Source: a bacterium (lineage in GTDB: Bacteria; Bacillota; Clostridia; Christensenellales; CAG-138). Taken from it: a stretch of DNA of 62,656 nt. The position numbers and the translations under genes are program-made. The notes beneath the pieces were generated by a model. It was not told the origin of the DNA. It worked only from the letters and a program-made list of their open reading frames with translations, and ran no database searches. How positions within the stretch are numbered: position 1 is the stretch's first letter; each line of letters opens with the position of its first letter. Below, piece after piece: positions 8,755 to 17,954 of this stretch. Where the stretch lies: the NCBI GenBank assembly GCA_022778545.1, contig JALFDW010000011.1, positions 1 through 62,656 on the forward strand, in the 5' to 3' direction.

Positions 8755-9891
8755 ATGGAAAGCAGACTGGAGAAAAGAAGGCCGTTTTATATCGGCCAGC
8801 TTGATTTCCCATTGCTCATCGCGGTCATTGCGCTCTGCGCCTTCGGCCTTGTGATGCTCTTTTCCGCGAGCTATTATTACGCGCAGAACACCGCCGCAAC
8901 AAATCACGATGGCTTTTTTTACCTGAAAAGCCAGGCAATGTACCTTGCGGTGGGCCTTGTGGCGATGTACATCGTTTCCCGGGTGGATTATCATCTTTTT
9001 GATAAGATCCGCGTATTCGCCCTTGCCGGCACGCTTGTGCTGATGCTGCTTGTGCTCATCCCGGGCCTCGGCGTTGACCGCAACGGTGCGCAGCGCTGGC
9101 TGAAAATCCCGGGCACGAGCTTTACGTTTCAGCCTTCCGAGCTTGCAAAGTTCGCGCTGATCGTCTACATGAGCGGGTTCATGTCCCGCAGGCCGCAGGC
9201 GATGAAAAGCCTGACGAAGGGCGTTTTTCCGATGCTGTTCATCATGGGCGCATTCGCCCTTGTGCTGCTGCTGCAAAAGAACATGTCCATGATGGTCATC
9301 ATGATAATGACGGGCATCGTGATGCTTTTCCTCGGCGGTGCTGAGATCAAGCATCTGCTTTTGCTTGCGGGCATTGCGGTGCCGATTTTCGTGCTTGCCG
9401 TGCTGATGGAGGACTACCGCATTTCCCGCGTTCTGATGTTCACAAATCCATGGGAGTCCACGGAGGCGGGCGCGTATCAGCTGCGCCAGGCGCTCATTGC
9501 GCTTGGGGCGGGCGGCATATTCGGCCAGGGGCTCAATTTTAGCCGCCAGAAGCTGCTGTTTCTGCCCTATGGCGAGAGCGACTTTATTTTCGCTATCATC
9601 GGCGAGGAGCTGGGGTTTGTGGGCTGCACGCTGCTCATCCTCACTTATCTGTTCGTGATCTACCGCGGCATCCGCATCGCCATGCGCTGCAAGGACCGCT
9701 TCGGTAGCCTGATGGCGGCCGGCATTACGGCGGTCATTGGCATGCAGGCGGCCATCAACATCGCAGTCGCAACAAGCTCCATTCCGCCAACCGGGCAGAC
9801 GCTCCCGTTTGTGAGTGCCGGCGGTACGTCGCTCATGATCTTCCTTGCGGCGACGGGCATTCTGCTCAACATCTCCCGCAGCATAGAATAG
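8755..9891 (+). CDS. ftsW: FtsW/SpoVE-type lipid II polymerase
   Basis: The 378-residue SEDS-family integral membrane protein polymerises glycan strands at the septum together with a class B PBP, here probably the SpoVD-like protein. It has about ten membrane helices. The SEDS signatures GAQRWLKIPG(T)SFTFQPSE, FGQGL and GESDFIFA are clear, and so is the closing PFVSAGGTSL. A strong GGAGG precedes the ATG. It cannot be told from the sequence whether it acts in division (FtsW), sporulation (SpoVE) or both. Confidence 0.92.
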   Translation: MESRLEKRRPFYIGQLDFPLLIAVIALCAFGLVMLFSASYYYAQNTAATNHDGFFYLKSQAMYLAVGLVAMYIVSRVDYHLFDKIRVFALAGTLVLMLLVLIPGLGVDRNGAQRWLKIPGTSFTFQPSELAKFALIVYMSGFMSRRPQAMKSLTKGVFPMLFIMGAFALVLLLQKNMSMMVIMIMTGIVMLFLGGAEIKHLLLLAGIAVPIFVLAVLMEDYRISRVLMFTNPWESTEAGAYQLRQALIALGAGGIFGQGLNFSRQKLLFLPYGESDFIFAIIGEELGFVGCTLLILTYLFVIYRGIRIAMRCKDRFGSLMAAGITAVIGMQAAINIAVATSSIPPTGQTLPFVSAGGTSLMIFLAATGILLNISRSIE

Positions 9892-9955
9892 GCACATTGC
9901 GCCTCCCTTCCGCATAAGTATGGAATGTGCCGTCTTGCGGCGGAGAGGAGAAAGC

Positions 9956-11236
9956 ATGGCATCCTTGATTGTAACGGGCGGAAGGCCTTTGTCTGGCACG
10001 ATTCGTGTGAGCGGCGCAAAGAATGCCGCGCTGCCGATCCTTGCGGCAAGCCTGCTCGCGGAGGGGGCTGTCGCGTTGTATGACTGCCCGCGCCTTCGGG
10101 ATGTGGAGAATATGCTTGCGATTCTCCGGGCGCTCGGCGTTTGCTGCTCCTGGGAAGGAGAGGCCCTCCTGCTTGATCCCTCCACCGCAAACGCTTATGT
10201 GATGCCGCAGGGGCTTTCGAAGGAACTGCGTTCTTCCATTTTCATGCTGGGGCCGCTGCTTGCCCGCTTCGGGCATGCGGTCTGCACGTTCCCCGGCGGC
10301 TGTGAGATTGGGCATAGGCCTATCGACCTGCACCTCAGGGGGCTTGCCATGCTCGGCGTTGAGATCCGTGAAGAGCATGGGCTGATCCTGTGTGAGGGGC
10401 GTTCCATGACCGGTACGGACATCCACCTGGATTATCCGAGCGTTGGCGCAACGGAAAACATCATGATGGCGGCTGTGCGGGCGGAAGGGGAGACGGTCAT
10501 CCAAAACGCTGCGCGTGAGCCTGAGATCGAAGACCTGCAGGCTTTTCTGCGCAAACTGGGCTATGCGGTCACGGGTGCCGGGTCTTCCACGATTCGCATT
10601 TGCGGGAGCCATGCGCTGGGAGCTGGGGAGCAGCCTGTGGGATGTATTTCGCACCGGGTGATTCCGGACCGCATCGTGGCGGGAACGTTGCTGTGCGCCG
10701 CAGCGGTTGCGGGCGGCGAGATCACACTGAAGAACGCCGTTCCTGCACATGTTGCGTCCGTCATGGCAAAGCTGCGTGAAGCGGGCTGTACGCTCTCTGC
10801 AGAGGGGGATACGATACACATTGCATCCTGTGCGCGTCCCCGTGAGATCAAGCTGATTGAAACGCTGCCATACCCGGGATTCCCAACGGATATGCAAGCG
10901 CAGTTCTTTACACTCTGTACGATCGCAAACGGAACGAGCATGATCGTGGAAAACGTGTTTGAAAACCGCTTCAAGCATGGCGCGGAGCTGCTGCGCATGG
11001 GCGCGAGCTTTACGCAGAAGGACAGGACCATTGTGATCCGCGGTGTGGAACGGCTGATGGGCACGCGCGTTGTGGCGCGCGACCTGCGCGGCGGGGCGGC
11101 GCTTACGCTGGCCGGCCTTGCGGCGGAAGGGGAAACGATCGTAGAAAACGCGGAACTGATCGACAGAGGATATGAATGCTTCGACGGAATGCTTGCTTCT
11201 TTGGGGGCGGAGATCCGGCGGAAAGATACGGAATAG
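9956..11236 (+). CDS. murA: UDP-N-acetylglucosamine 1-carboxyvinyltransferase
   Basis: This 426-residue enzyme transfers enolpyruvate from PEP to UDP-GlcNAc, the first committed step of peptidoglycan synthesis. The catalytic loop PGGCEIGHRPIDLHLRGL holds Cys116, the residue alkylated by fosfomycin, so the protein should be of the sensitive type. The N-terminal SGAKNAALPI motif is present. The ATG at 9956 has a GGAGAGGAG site, and the longer in-frame start at 9920 does not. A murA inside the dcw cluster is a Firmicutes trait. Confidence 0.95.
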   Translation: MASLIVTGGRPLSGTIRVSGAKNAALPILAASLLAEGAVALYDCPRLRDVENMLAILRALGVCCSWEGEALLLDPSTANAYVMPQGLSKELRSSIFMLGPLLARFGHAVCTFPGGCEIGHRPIDLHLRGLAMLGVEIREEHGLILCEGRSMTGTDIHLDYPSVGATENIMMAAVRAEGETVIQNAAREPEIEDLQAFLRKLGYAVTGAGSSTIRICGSHALGAGEQPVGCISHRVIPDRIVAGTLLCAAAVAGGEITLKNAVPAHVASVMAKLREAGCTLSAEGDTIHIASCARPREIKLIETLPYPGFPTDMQAQFFTLCTIANGTSMIVENVFENRFKHGAELLRMGASFTQKDRTIVIRGVERLMGTRVVARDLRGGAALTLAGLAAEGETIVENAELIDRGYECFDGMLASLGAEIRRKDTE

Positions 11237-11244
11237 AGAAGGAC

Positions 11245-12498
11245 ATGAGCGATCGGAAATGGGAAAATCAAAACGGTGAAAACGCTCCGGAGCGCGAGCG
11301 CGTTTACGCGCCCACGCATGCAGGCTCCGGAACGCTGAACCTGCGCCCGTTTCAGAAACATGGTGCGCCGGAAACGGATGCGGGTGAGGCCACGGAGCCT
11401 GCGGAGCAACCGAGCGGCGCGGATGCGGCGCCTGTCGAGGAAACATCCGCTCCGAAAGCGGACAAGCCCGCTGCGGAGATCCCGGATCTGTTTTCGGATG
11501 AAACGGAAACGGACGGCGCGGAACCGGAGCACACAAAAAGGAACAGCGACCGCCATATGCCGACCGTGCGGGAAGAAAAACAACGTGCGCGCAGGTTGAC
11601 GGAGCGGGAAAAGCGCCGCCGGGAGCGGGAAAAGCGTATGCTTCGCCTGCTGACCCGCGCGATCGTCGGCGTGATCCTGATCGCAGCGCTGCTGCTGACT
11701 TATTTTGTCCTAATCATTGATAAAATCGAAATTTACGGGTGCGAACGCTTTACGGCGGAGGAGATCCTTGCGGCATCCGGCCTCAAAACGGGGCAGCATA
11801 TGTGGCTTGCGCGGCTTGGCGCAGCCAAAGAGGCCGTGGAGGCTGATCCGTATATCGCTTCGCTTGAGATCACGCGTGTGTATCCGGACAAGCTTGTGCT
11901 CCGCGTGACGGAGCGTGTGGAAAAGGCTGTGATCCTTGGCATGAACACGCACGCGGTGATCGATGGGGAAGGCTATGTGCTCTCCATCGGCACCCGCGCA
12001 AGCTATGAAGGGCTGCTCAAGGTTTACGGCACAGGCGCAGGCGGCTACCATGTGAACCAGCGGCTCGGGGAGGAATCGGACTTCCATTCCCGCACGCTTG
12101 TAACGCTGCTTGCAGCATTGGAGGCAGCGGAGCTTATGGATGTTGTGGAGACGCTTGACATCAGCAACCCGCTCAGCGTTACCATGACGACCTTTGACGG
12201 CCTGACGGTCCATCTTGGCCAGCCGGACAATGCGGAAGAAAAATTGAGCAATTTCAGGATCGTATTGCCTGCGCTGATCAAAAATGGTTACAATAAGAGC
12301 GGAACGCTTGACCTTGCGGCAAAGGGCTCGCCTGTGTATTCGCCGCCTTCCGGCCCGGCTGCGCCGATCGAACCGGGCAATTCTCCGGAGCCGGGGCAAA
12401 CGCCGGATCCGAACGGGGCGCAGGCGCCGGAAGAAACGCCCAAACCGAGCGCATCGCCCACGTCTGCCGGTGTGCCGGATGACCCGTATTCCGGTTGA
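11245..12498 (+). CDS. ftsQ: FtsQ/DivIB-type division protein
   Basis: The 417-residue product has a long, charged, low-complexity cytoplasmic region (about 140 residues, rich in E, A, P and R) and one membrane helix. Outside the membrane is a POTRA domain (IDKIEIYGCERFTAEEIL through LVLRVTERVEKAVI), followed by the FtsQ beta domain. The C-terminal 50 residues are proline and serine rich. Such N- and C-terminal extensions are common in Firmicutes DivIB. The start at 11245 follows an AGAAGGA site, 8 bp after the murA stop. Confidence 0.9.
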   Translation: MSDRKWENQNGENAPERERVYAPTHAGSGTLNLRPFQKHGAPETDAGEATEPAEQPSGADAAPVEETSAPKADKPAAEIPDLFSDETETDGAEPEHTKRNSDRHMPTVREEKQRARRLTEREKRRREREKRMLRLLTRAIVGVILIAALLLTYFVLIIDKIEIYGCERFTAEEILAASGLKTGQHMWLARLGAAKEAVEADPYIASLEITRVYPDKLVLRVTERVEKAVILGMNTHAVIDGEGYVLSIGTRASYEGLLKVYGTGAGGYHVNQRLGEESDFHSRTLVTLLAALEAAELMDVVETLDISNPLSVTMTTFDGLTVHLGQPDNAEEKLSNFRIVLPALIKNGYNKSGTLDLAAKGSPVYSPPSGPAAPIEPGNSPEPGQTPDPNGAQAPEETPKPSASPTSAGVPDDPYSG

Positions 12499-12640
12499 AC
12501 GATTGGCACAAAACGGAAAATCATCCATCCGTTTCCATTTATAGCGGGTGAATGTATTGCACAACATATGGTATCTGTGGTATTCTTTTAATACTGGGAA
12601 AAGTATACCTTATCGCGGATTTTGCGCGAACGGAGGCACC

Positions 12641-13840
12641 ATGGGTCAATATACTGCCGTGCTGGATATTGGCAGTTCCAAAGTCATATGCCTGATTTGC
12701 AGCCCTGACGGAAAGGACAGCATTGTTGTCCACGGCGCAGGGATACGCGAATATAAAGGCTACAAGCGCGGTGTAATGGAGGATGAACAACAATTCTCCG
12801 ATGCGATCGTGGATGCGCTCGCGCTTGCTGAGGGCGAAGCGCGCCGCCGGGTGCGGGAGATCTCCGTGGGCGTTCCGGCGCCGTTTACGAAGCTCGTGCT
12901 GCACGAGGGCGAAGTTACGCCCTACGCGCGCAACAAGCGGATCACGCACCGGGATATCGACGAACTGCTGAACGCTTCGCTCGATTTTCAGCCGCCTGAA
13001 GGGTATGAACTCATCCACAGTACCCCGGTGGAATTTGTAGTGGATGGCGCGGTACGCGCGGATGTGCCCATCGGCGTTTCGGCGGAAACGCTGCGCGCAA
13101 CGGTCTCACACCTGTATGTGGACGAGCATTTTAAACGCCTGGTTTCCGATGCGCTCCTGCGCGCCGGGCTGGATGCGGACATGTATATCGCGGTGCCGCT
13201 TTCCGAAGGGCTGTTTGTTATCCCGGAGGAGGAACGCGCCCACCCTGCCGTGCTGCTGGACATTGGCGCAACGCATACGGACATATGCGTCATGCGCAAT
13301 TCCGCACTCGTTGCGATGCGCACCATTGACGTGGGCGGCAGCCATTTCGCCGGTGACCTCAGCTTTGGGCTTGGCCTTGCGCGGCCGGTGGCAGAGACCG
13401 TAAAACGCCGTTATGTTTATTCCCTGGATTATCAGGACAGTATAGACATAATCCGGATCCCCGGAGGCGGCGTGATGAATGTGGACCATGCCGCCATCCA
13501 GTACATCATCGAAGAGAGGACGAAAGAGCTTGCTTCGCTGATCTCCGCGGCGATTCGGGATATGGGTGTGACGCTTACAGAAGGCGTCCCCGTCTACATG
13601 ACGGGCGGCGGGATCACGCTGATGCGCGGCAGCTGCGAGTTTATGGAACGGTGCATCGGCGTGCCCATTGAAGTGCGCATGCCATGGATGCCCCGGCTGT
13701 CCTCCCCCAATTATGCAAGCGCGTTTTCCGTAATGGACTTTGTGATGCATGCGATGGATGACGACAATGCGGGCCGGCTCGAGGGAACGGGTTCGCAGGG
13801 GAAACTGATGAAAAAACTCAAGGATTTCTTTGTGAAGTAA
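12641..13840 (+). CDS. ftsA: cell division protein FtsA
   Basis: This 399-residue actin-like ATPase tethers FtsZ to the membrane. Phosphate-binding motifs are present at VLDIGSSKV near the N-terminus and LLDIGATHTDI in the middle, and the adenosine motif is YMTGGGITL. The last residues (KLMKKLKDFFVK) form the amphipathic membrane-targeting helix. The ATG at 12641 follows CGGAGG. The 142-bp gap before it holds a 7-bp hairpin (12511-12534) and a weak promoter-like pair (TTGCAC 12557, TATTCT 12581), so ftsAZ may also be transcribed separately. Confidence 0.92.
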   Translation: MGQYTAVLDIGSSKVICLICSPDGKDSIVVHGAGIREYKGYKRGVMEDEQQFSDAIVDALALAEGEARRRVREISVGVPAPFTKLVLHEGEVTPYARNKRITHRDIDELLNASLDFQPPEGYELIHSTPVEFVVDGAVRADVPIGVSAETLRATVSHLYVDEHFKRLVSDALLRAGLDADMYIAVPLSEGLFVIPEEERAHPAVLLDIGATHTDICVMRNSALVAMRTIDVGGSHFAGDLSFGLGLARPVAETVKRRYVYSLDYQDSIDIIRIPGGGVMNVDHAAIQYIIEERTKELASLISAAIRDMGVTLTEGVPVYMTGGGITLMRGSCEFMERCIGVPIEVRMPWMPRLSSPNYASAFSVMDFVMHAMDDDNAGRLEGTGSQGKLMKKLKDFFVK

Positions 13841-13858
13841 GGTAAGGAGGATCACCAT

Positions 13859-15127
13859 ATGCCTATCGGTTTGGAATTGGATTTTGAAAGCGGCCAATTT
13901 GCTCAGCTGAAGGTCGTTGGAGTCGGCGGCGCAGGAAACAACGCGGTCAACCGCATGATTCAATACGGTTTGCGCGGCGTGGAGTTTATTTCGGTAAACA
14001 CGGATAAGCAGGCGCTGTATCTTTCGCGCGCCGGGCAGAAGATTCAGATCGGCGAAAAGCTGACAAAAGGGCTTGGCGCAGGGGCGGATCCGGAAGTTGG
14101 CCGCAAGGCTGCCGAGGAAAGCCGGGATGCGATCACGGAAGCGCTCAAGGGCGCTGACCTGGTGTTTATCACCGCGGGCATGGGCGGCGGCACAGGCACG
14201 GGCGCAGCGCCTATCGTGGCGGAATGTGCGAAGGAGATGGGCATCCTTACCATCGGCGTAGTGACAAAGCCCTTTGCTTTTGAAGGCAAGGTGCGCATGA
14301 ACAACGCGGTCAACGGCATTATGAACCTGAAGGATTCCGTGGATACGCTCATCATCATCCCCAATGACCGCCTGCTTGACACGGTCGGCAACGTCAGCCT
14401 TTCGGAGGCGTTCCGTGTGGCGGACGATGTGCTTCGCCAGGGCATTCAGGGCATCAGCGACCTCATTGCGGTGCCCAGCATGGTCAACCTGGACTTCGCA
14501 GATGTGCGGACCATTATGCGCGAGAAGGGCATGGCGCACATGGGCATCGGCATGGCTTCCGGCGAAAAACGTGCGCTTGAAGCAGCAAAGCAGGCTGTGG
14601 AAAGTGCGCTGCTTGAAACCAGCATCAATGGCGCAAAGGGCGTTATCATCAATATCACAGGCGGTGCGGATCTCGGCATCCTCGAGGTCTCCGAAGCGGC
14701 TGCGTTCATTCAGGAATATGCGGATGGCGACGCGAATATCATCTGGGGTGCCGGCACGGACGATGACCTGGGCGATGCGGTACGCATCACGGTCATCGCA
14801 ACAGGCTTTGAATCCGCAGACGCCAGGCTGAACAACCGGCGCAATGGCGTGCAGGAACAGGCGCAGACCGTGCGCAGCACGGGCCGCGTGGCGGATGATT
14901 GGCGCAGGAAGGAAGATGAGCCTTCTCTCCCGGGGTCGGCAAGCGCTCCGAAACGCAATTTCTGGGAAGAGAAACGCAGCAAGGCACCGCAGTACGCCTC
15001 CCCGTTGCCGGATGGCGAGGAAGTTACGCCGCACTTTACGAAGCAGGATCTCCCGAAGGGGGACTATAACCCCAAGGAAAAGAACAACCTGGATTTCCCG
15101 AGTTTCCTCAGAAACAGGAATGATTAA
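13859..15127 (+). CDS. ftsZ: cell division protein FtsZ
   Basis: This 422-residue tubulin-like GTPase forms the division ring. The GTP-binding tubulin signature GGGTGTG starts at residue 109, and NTDKQAL and the T7-loop region ([11 protein letters not shown]) are present. A variable linker leads to a conserved C-terminal peptide ([12 protein letters not shown]) that binds FtsA and other partners. It lies 18 bp after ftsA with an AAGGAGG site and ends the dcw operon at a strong terminator. Confidence 0.98.
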   Translation: MPIGLELDFESGQFAQLKVVGVGGAGNNAVNRMIQYGLRGVEFISVNTDKQALYLSRAGQKIQIGEKLTKGLGAGADPEVGRKAAEESRDAITEALKGADLVFITAGMGGGTGTGAAPIVAECAKEMGILTIGVVTKPFAFEGKVRMNNAVNGIMNLKDSVDTLIIIPNDRLLDTVGNVSLSEAFRVADDVLRQGIQGISDLIAVPSMVNLDFADVRTIMREKGMAHMGIGMASGEKRALEAAKQAVESALLETSINGAKGVIINITGGADLGILEVSEAAAFIQEYADGDANIIWGAGTDDDLGDAVRITVIATGFESADARLNNRRNGVQEQAQTVRSTGRVADDWRRKEDEPSLPGSASAPKRNFWEEKRSKAPQYASPLPDGEEVTPHFTKQDLPKGDYNPKEKNNLDFPSFLRNRND

Positions 15128-15178
15128 CGCTGTGGTGACAAGGTAGAAATTGCAAGAATAGAATATTTATTTAATATG

Positions 15179-15209
15179 AACTTACGCCGCTTTTAGCGGC
15201 GTAAGTTTT
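15179..15209 (+). terminator. dcw operon terminator
   Basis: A 13-bp perfect stem (AACTTACGCCGCT 15179-15191 with 15195-15207) with a 3-nt loop runs into TTTT at 15206-15209. It lies 51 bp after the ftsZ stop. Confidence 0.93.
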
Positions 15210-15393
15210 GCTTTGGAGTAAGCTTGGAAGGAACGGTTTGCTGTGATGGACTGTTGGCATGATCCATTGCTTATTTTGTAAAGAAAAACAGGCTATGGAG
15301 CAAAAAATATAAGATTTACGACGTAAGTTTTTTCCATCATGAATTGTCTATAAATAAAGGGTTATTGATGGCATGTGCCCGCCCTTATCTGGT

Positions 15394-15471
15394 AAGGAGG
15401 TGATGTTTGGGAAAACAGCTTTTCATACGACTGACGATATCGAACTTTGCCGGATGATATTGCCGTTGTGA
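15394..15471 (+). other. perfect Shine-Dalgarno sequence with only very short reading frames
   Basis: AAGGAGGTGAT (15394-15404) is fully complementary to the 3' end of 16S rRNA. Downstream are a 22-codon frame from ATG 15403 (too close to the site) and a 16-codon frame from TTG 15407 at better spacing. It may be a leader peptide, or a site left from a lost gene. Apart from this, the terminator and the promoter, I see nothing else in 15210-15534. Confidence 0.25.
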
Positions 15472-15494
15472 TTGGCTGGCGAAAATGGTATGAT
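15466..15494 (+). promoter_or_regulatory. promoter of the sigma-factor operon
   Basis: TTGTGA (15466-15471), a 17-bp spacer, then TATGAT (15489-15494) preceded by a TGG extended -10. The sigma-factor ATG is 41 bp downstream. Confidence 0.7.
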
Positions 15495-15534
15495 AGATAA
15501 CAATACAGTAAACACATTGTTTTGAGGATCCGGC

Positions 15535-16077
15535 ATGAATACACAGGAACTGCTACAGGTATTTTTGGATAAAGATCACTATAAGGAGCTCAGCGTGCAT
15601 GCCTATATGCTCACTGGCAACAAAGAGGATGCATGCGATCTGCTGAGCGATTTGCTGATTGAGATCTACGAAAACCCCAAAATGCAAAATGCGGTAGAGC
15701 CTATGGCCTATTTTAAGACCGTCCTGCGGAACAAGGCGTATAATAAGCATAAACGGGATAACCGTACGGTTCCGCTTTCACAGGATAACGAGCATTCGGA
15801 AGCGATGGGCCAACTGCACGATGAAGTGGTGCGCGACTATGAGGAGAGGCAATCGCGGTTGGAATGGAAAGAGCGTTTGCAGAGCTTTTATTCGCCGGAG
15901 ATGGCCGAGGCATTTATCCGGCGCTATGCGGACGGGTACTCGACCAGAGAGCTTGCAGAGGAGCTGGGAATGACTGAAAACGCCCTGATGCAGCAGTTTT
16001 ACAGAATGCGGAAAAGGCTGAAGGCTATGCTCATAGGCATGTTGGGAATGATAATATTCATGATGACTGGGCTTTGA
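15535..16077 (+). CDS. ECF-like RNA polymerase sigma factor
   Basis: The 180-residue protein has a region-2-like N-terminal half (KELSVHAYMLTGNKEDACDLLSDLLIEIY, YFKTVLRNKAYN). Its region-4 helix-turn-helix is near residues 130-160 (YADGYSTRELAEELGMTENAL). The family directs RNA polymerase to a small stress or envelope regulon. The final 16 residues (MLIGMLGMIIFMMTGL) are strongly hydrophobic, which is unusual for a cytosolic sigma factor and could be a membrane tail. It is followed 9 bp later by a membrane protein that is probably its regulator. GAGGA precedes the ATG. Confidence 0.8.
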   Translation: MNTQELLQVFLDKDHYKELSVHAYMLTGNKEDACDLLSDLLIEIYENPKMQNAVEPMAYFKTVLRNKAYNKHKRDNRTVPLSQDNEHSEAMGQLHDEVVRDYEERQSRLEWKERLQSFYSPEMAEAFIRRYADGYSTRELAEELGMTENALMQQFYRMRKRLKAMLIGMLGMIIFMMTGL

Positions 16078-16086
16078 GGAAAGCAT

Positions 16087-16950
16087 ATGACAAATAAAAC
16101 CGAACATGAACGATCTGATGGAGTGCCCGCGCCGCCGGAAGACACAGATTTTGCGATGTCCCGCGCTGCGGCAGAACAAAGGCTGGAACAGGAAGGATAT
16201 CCGGACATTGACCAGGTCGTAGAGCGTGTAAAAACGAAGGCGGACTGGCCGGATGAAATATTGGAAGAGCTGAAAAACAATGTGATGGCTGAGCGGAGCG
16301 GCCGAAAAAGGCGGAAGCTCAGCACGGCCTTTTCCGGTTTTCTGCAACGCCACCATGGCCTTGCGACGGCTTGTGCGGTGGTGCTCGTGTTTTGCACGCT
16401 GCTTGCGCTCTTTCCGGAAAGCACAACGCTTGCCTGGCAGGTTTATGCGGCCGTCATCCAGGTATCTGACGATAAGCTTAAAGTGCAGCCTCTAATCCAA
16501 CATGAAAATGAGGTTGATGCCAGCTTGACCGATGGGCAGCATGGCGCGCAATCCGGGGTGATGGTTGTGCAGCTGTTTGAAAGTGTGCACGAATTCACGG
16601 AGATGACTGGGAAAATTCCTTTTTTGTTGGATGCTTCCCGCTATTCCTGTGAAAAGATCGAATACATCAAAGACCGGCGCGGAGTGGAACAGCTTTGCAT
16701 TCATTACGCACATGATGGCGAAGAGATCCTTACAACGCAGATTTGGAACTCTGCGGACGATATGCTCATGAATACCGAAAGCCGGTTTTGGCAATTCCCG
16801 CTGGGAGATGAGCGCATTGTCTATTACAGTATCGATGAAGATGATGGAAGCAGAGCGGGTATTGTGGCACTGAAAGACTGCATGCTGATGATCGGCGCGG
16901 GTGCGTCCCTGCCGATCCAGGAGTTCCTGGGCCTGTTTGTAAAGGACTAA
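16087..16950 (+). CDS. membrane-anchored DUF4367-like protein, probable anti-sigma partner
   Basis: The 287-residue product has a charged cytoplasmic N-terminus of about 95 residues and one membrane helix near residues 97-117 (LATACAVVLVFCTLLALF). The extracytoplasmic domain of about 165 residues resembles DUF4367. Such proteins are usually encoded next to ECF-type sigma genes in Clostridia and act as sensors or anti-sigma factors. That role is inferred from the 9-bp spacing to the sigma gene and from the topology. No zinc-binding anti-sigma motif is visible. Confidence 0.6.
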   Translation: MTNKTEHERSDGVPAPPEDTDFAMSRAAAEQRLEQEGYPDIDQVVERVKTKADWPDEILEELKNNVMAERSGRKRRKLSTAFSGFLQRHHGLATACAVVLVFCTLLALFPESTTLAWQVYAAVIQVSDDKLKVQPLIQHENEVDASLTDGQHGAQSGVMVVQLFESVHEFTEMTGKIPFLLDASRYSCEKIEYIKDRRGVEQLCIHYAHDGEEILTTQIWNSADDMLMNTESRFWQFPLGDERIVYYSIDEDDGSRAGIVALKDCMLMIGAGASLPIQEFLGLFVKD

Positions 16951-16968
16951 GGATAATGGAATACGGAA

Positions 16969-17002
16969 CGATCCCCCGGTTATGGCCGGGGGATCGCTTT
17001 TT
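16969..17002 (+). terminator. terminator of the sigma-factor operon
   Basis: An 11-bp GC-rich perfect stem (CGATCCCCCGG 16969-16979 with 16986-16996) is followed by a T5 run. It lies between convergent genes. Confidence 0.92.
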
Positions 17003-17026
17003 GAAGAAAATATGCGTCAGATGATG

Positions 17027-17413
17027 TTAGACGGTATAGTAGGAATCGCTGGTACGCGTAGTTTCTGAGTTTTTGTAATAGGCGTGGAGCTTATATTCTC
17101 CGCTTGAGAGGTTCACGAAGTCCTCGACGGTGATATACGTTCCGTAATCCGAGTTTGTTGCGGAGGTCACATAATCCGCCGTGCCGTTGACGATCTTGAA
17201 AAGAACAAAACCAACGGTGATCTGTTCGGGCAGGGCTGGTTGCGCGGTAGCATACGGGTTATACTGATTCGTAGTGCCGGAAACTTTGGGCATACCGTAG
17301 GAAAACGAGACGATGCCATACGGTGCGGAGTCTTCATCCGCCGTGGCCAGCGCCGGAGTATAGGCCGAGAAGCAGAGCAGCAAAGCGAGGGAGAACAGAA
17401 AAGCCTTTTTCAT
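17027..17413 (-). CDS. small secreted protein of unknown function
   Basis: This 128-residue product begins with a clear signal peptide (basic MKK, hydrophobic core, cleavage near ALATA at residue 24). The mature part is rich in Y, S and T and looks like a small beta-rich domain, with no recognised motif and no cysteines. An AAGGAGG site lies upstream of the ATG. It is a single-gene unit with its own promoter. The function is unknown. Confidence 0.7.
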   Translation of the reverse strand: MKKAFLFSLALLLCFSAYTPALATADEDSAPYGIVSFSYGMPKVSGTTNQYNPYATAQPALPEQITVGFVLFKIVNGTADYVTSATNSDYGTYITVEDFVNLSSGEYKLHAYYKNSETTRTSDSYYTV

Positions 17414-17460
17414 GAGATTAATTCCTCCTTTGAATATTGAGCGGTTTTCAGCTCTTTAAA

Positions 17461-17490
17461 TATCATAAAACCATTTATGATACAGCACAA
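17461..17490 (-). promoter_or_regulatory. promoter and palindromic operator of the small secreted protein gene
   Basis: On the minus strand, TTGTGC (17490-17485), a 17-bp spacer, and TATGAT (17467-17462) form a good promoter. A perfect 9-4-9 palindrome, TATCATAAA (17461-17469) and TTTATGATA (17474-17482), lies across the -10 and spacer, where a repressor would bind. Confidence 0.6.
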
Positions 17491-17578
17491 CAATTGCGTC
17501 AAAATACGACAAAAAGTTGCAAGCGCTTTTTTCAAAAAAAGCGTAAGATTTCTTTTTTCTGAAATGTCATATAAAGCG

Positions 17579-17880
17579 AGCGGCGCTTTTGCGCAAGATG
17601 AGATGCGCTGAAAGCAGCCGCTGAAATTGACTTTCCGCTGAGAAGCTCAACGGAGCGGGATCGCCCCACGGTCTTAGCAGGCGCTGATGGAGCGGAAAAA
17701 CCGCTGCGACGGGCGAACGGGCGGGATATGGACGGCGGAGGGGGTGGAGCAGCAGCTCCGCCCTTCCCGAAGTCCGCCTGCGGATAGGTTACCGCCGCAA
17801 TGCAACAGCAAAACGCTCAATTAAATGAATCATGAAGCACAGGAAACGGCTGCGGCACTTTTGCTGCAGCCGTTATGATT
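17579..17880. other. GC-rich hairpin-filled non-coding stretch
   Basis: No gene is visible between 17414 and 18060. From 17579 the DNA is full of short inverted repeats. AGCGGC 17579-17584 pairs with GCCGCT 17617-17622. There are further AGCGG/CCGCT pairings near 17635-17657 and 17691-17705, and a GGAGC/GCTCC hairpin near 17745-17760. AACGGCTGC 17845-17853 pairs with 17866-17874 inside an AATCAT/ATGATT outer pair (17828-17880). It may be a structured RNA or decayed sequence. A poly-A/T hairpin sits at 17524-17543. Confidence 0.35.
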
Positions 17881-17954
17881 GCTTCCAGGCAGGCTTTCCG
17901 AGTGGAACACATGCGGTACTGAGACAGGAAAACCATTGGCATTACAATAAGCAA

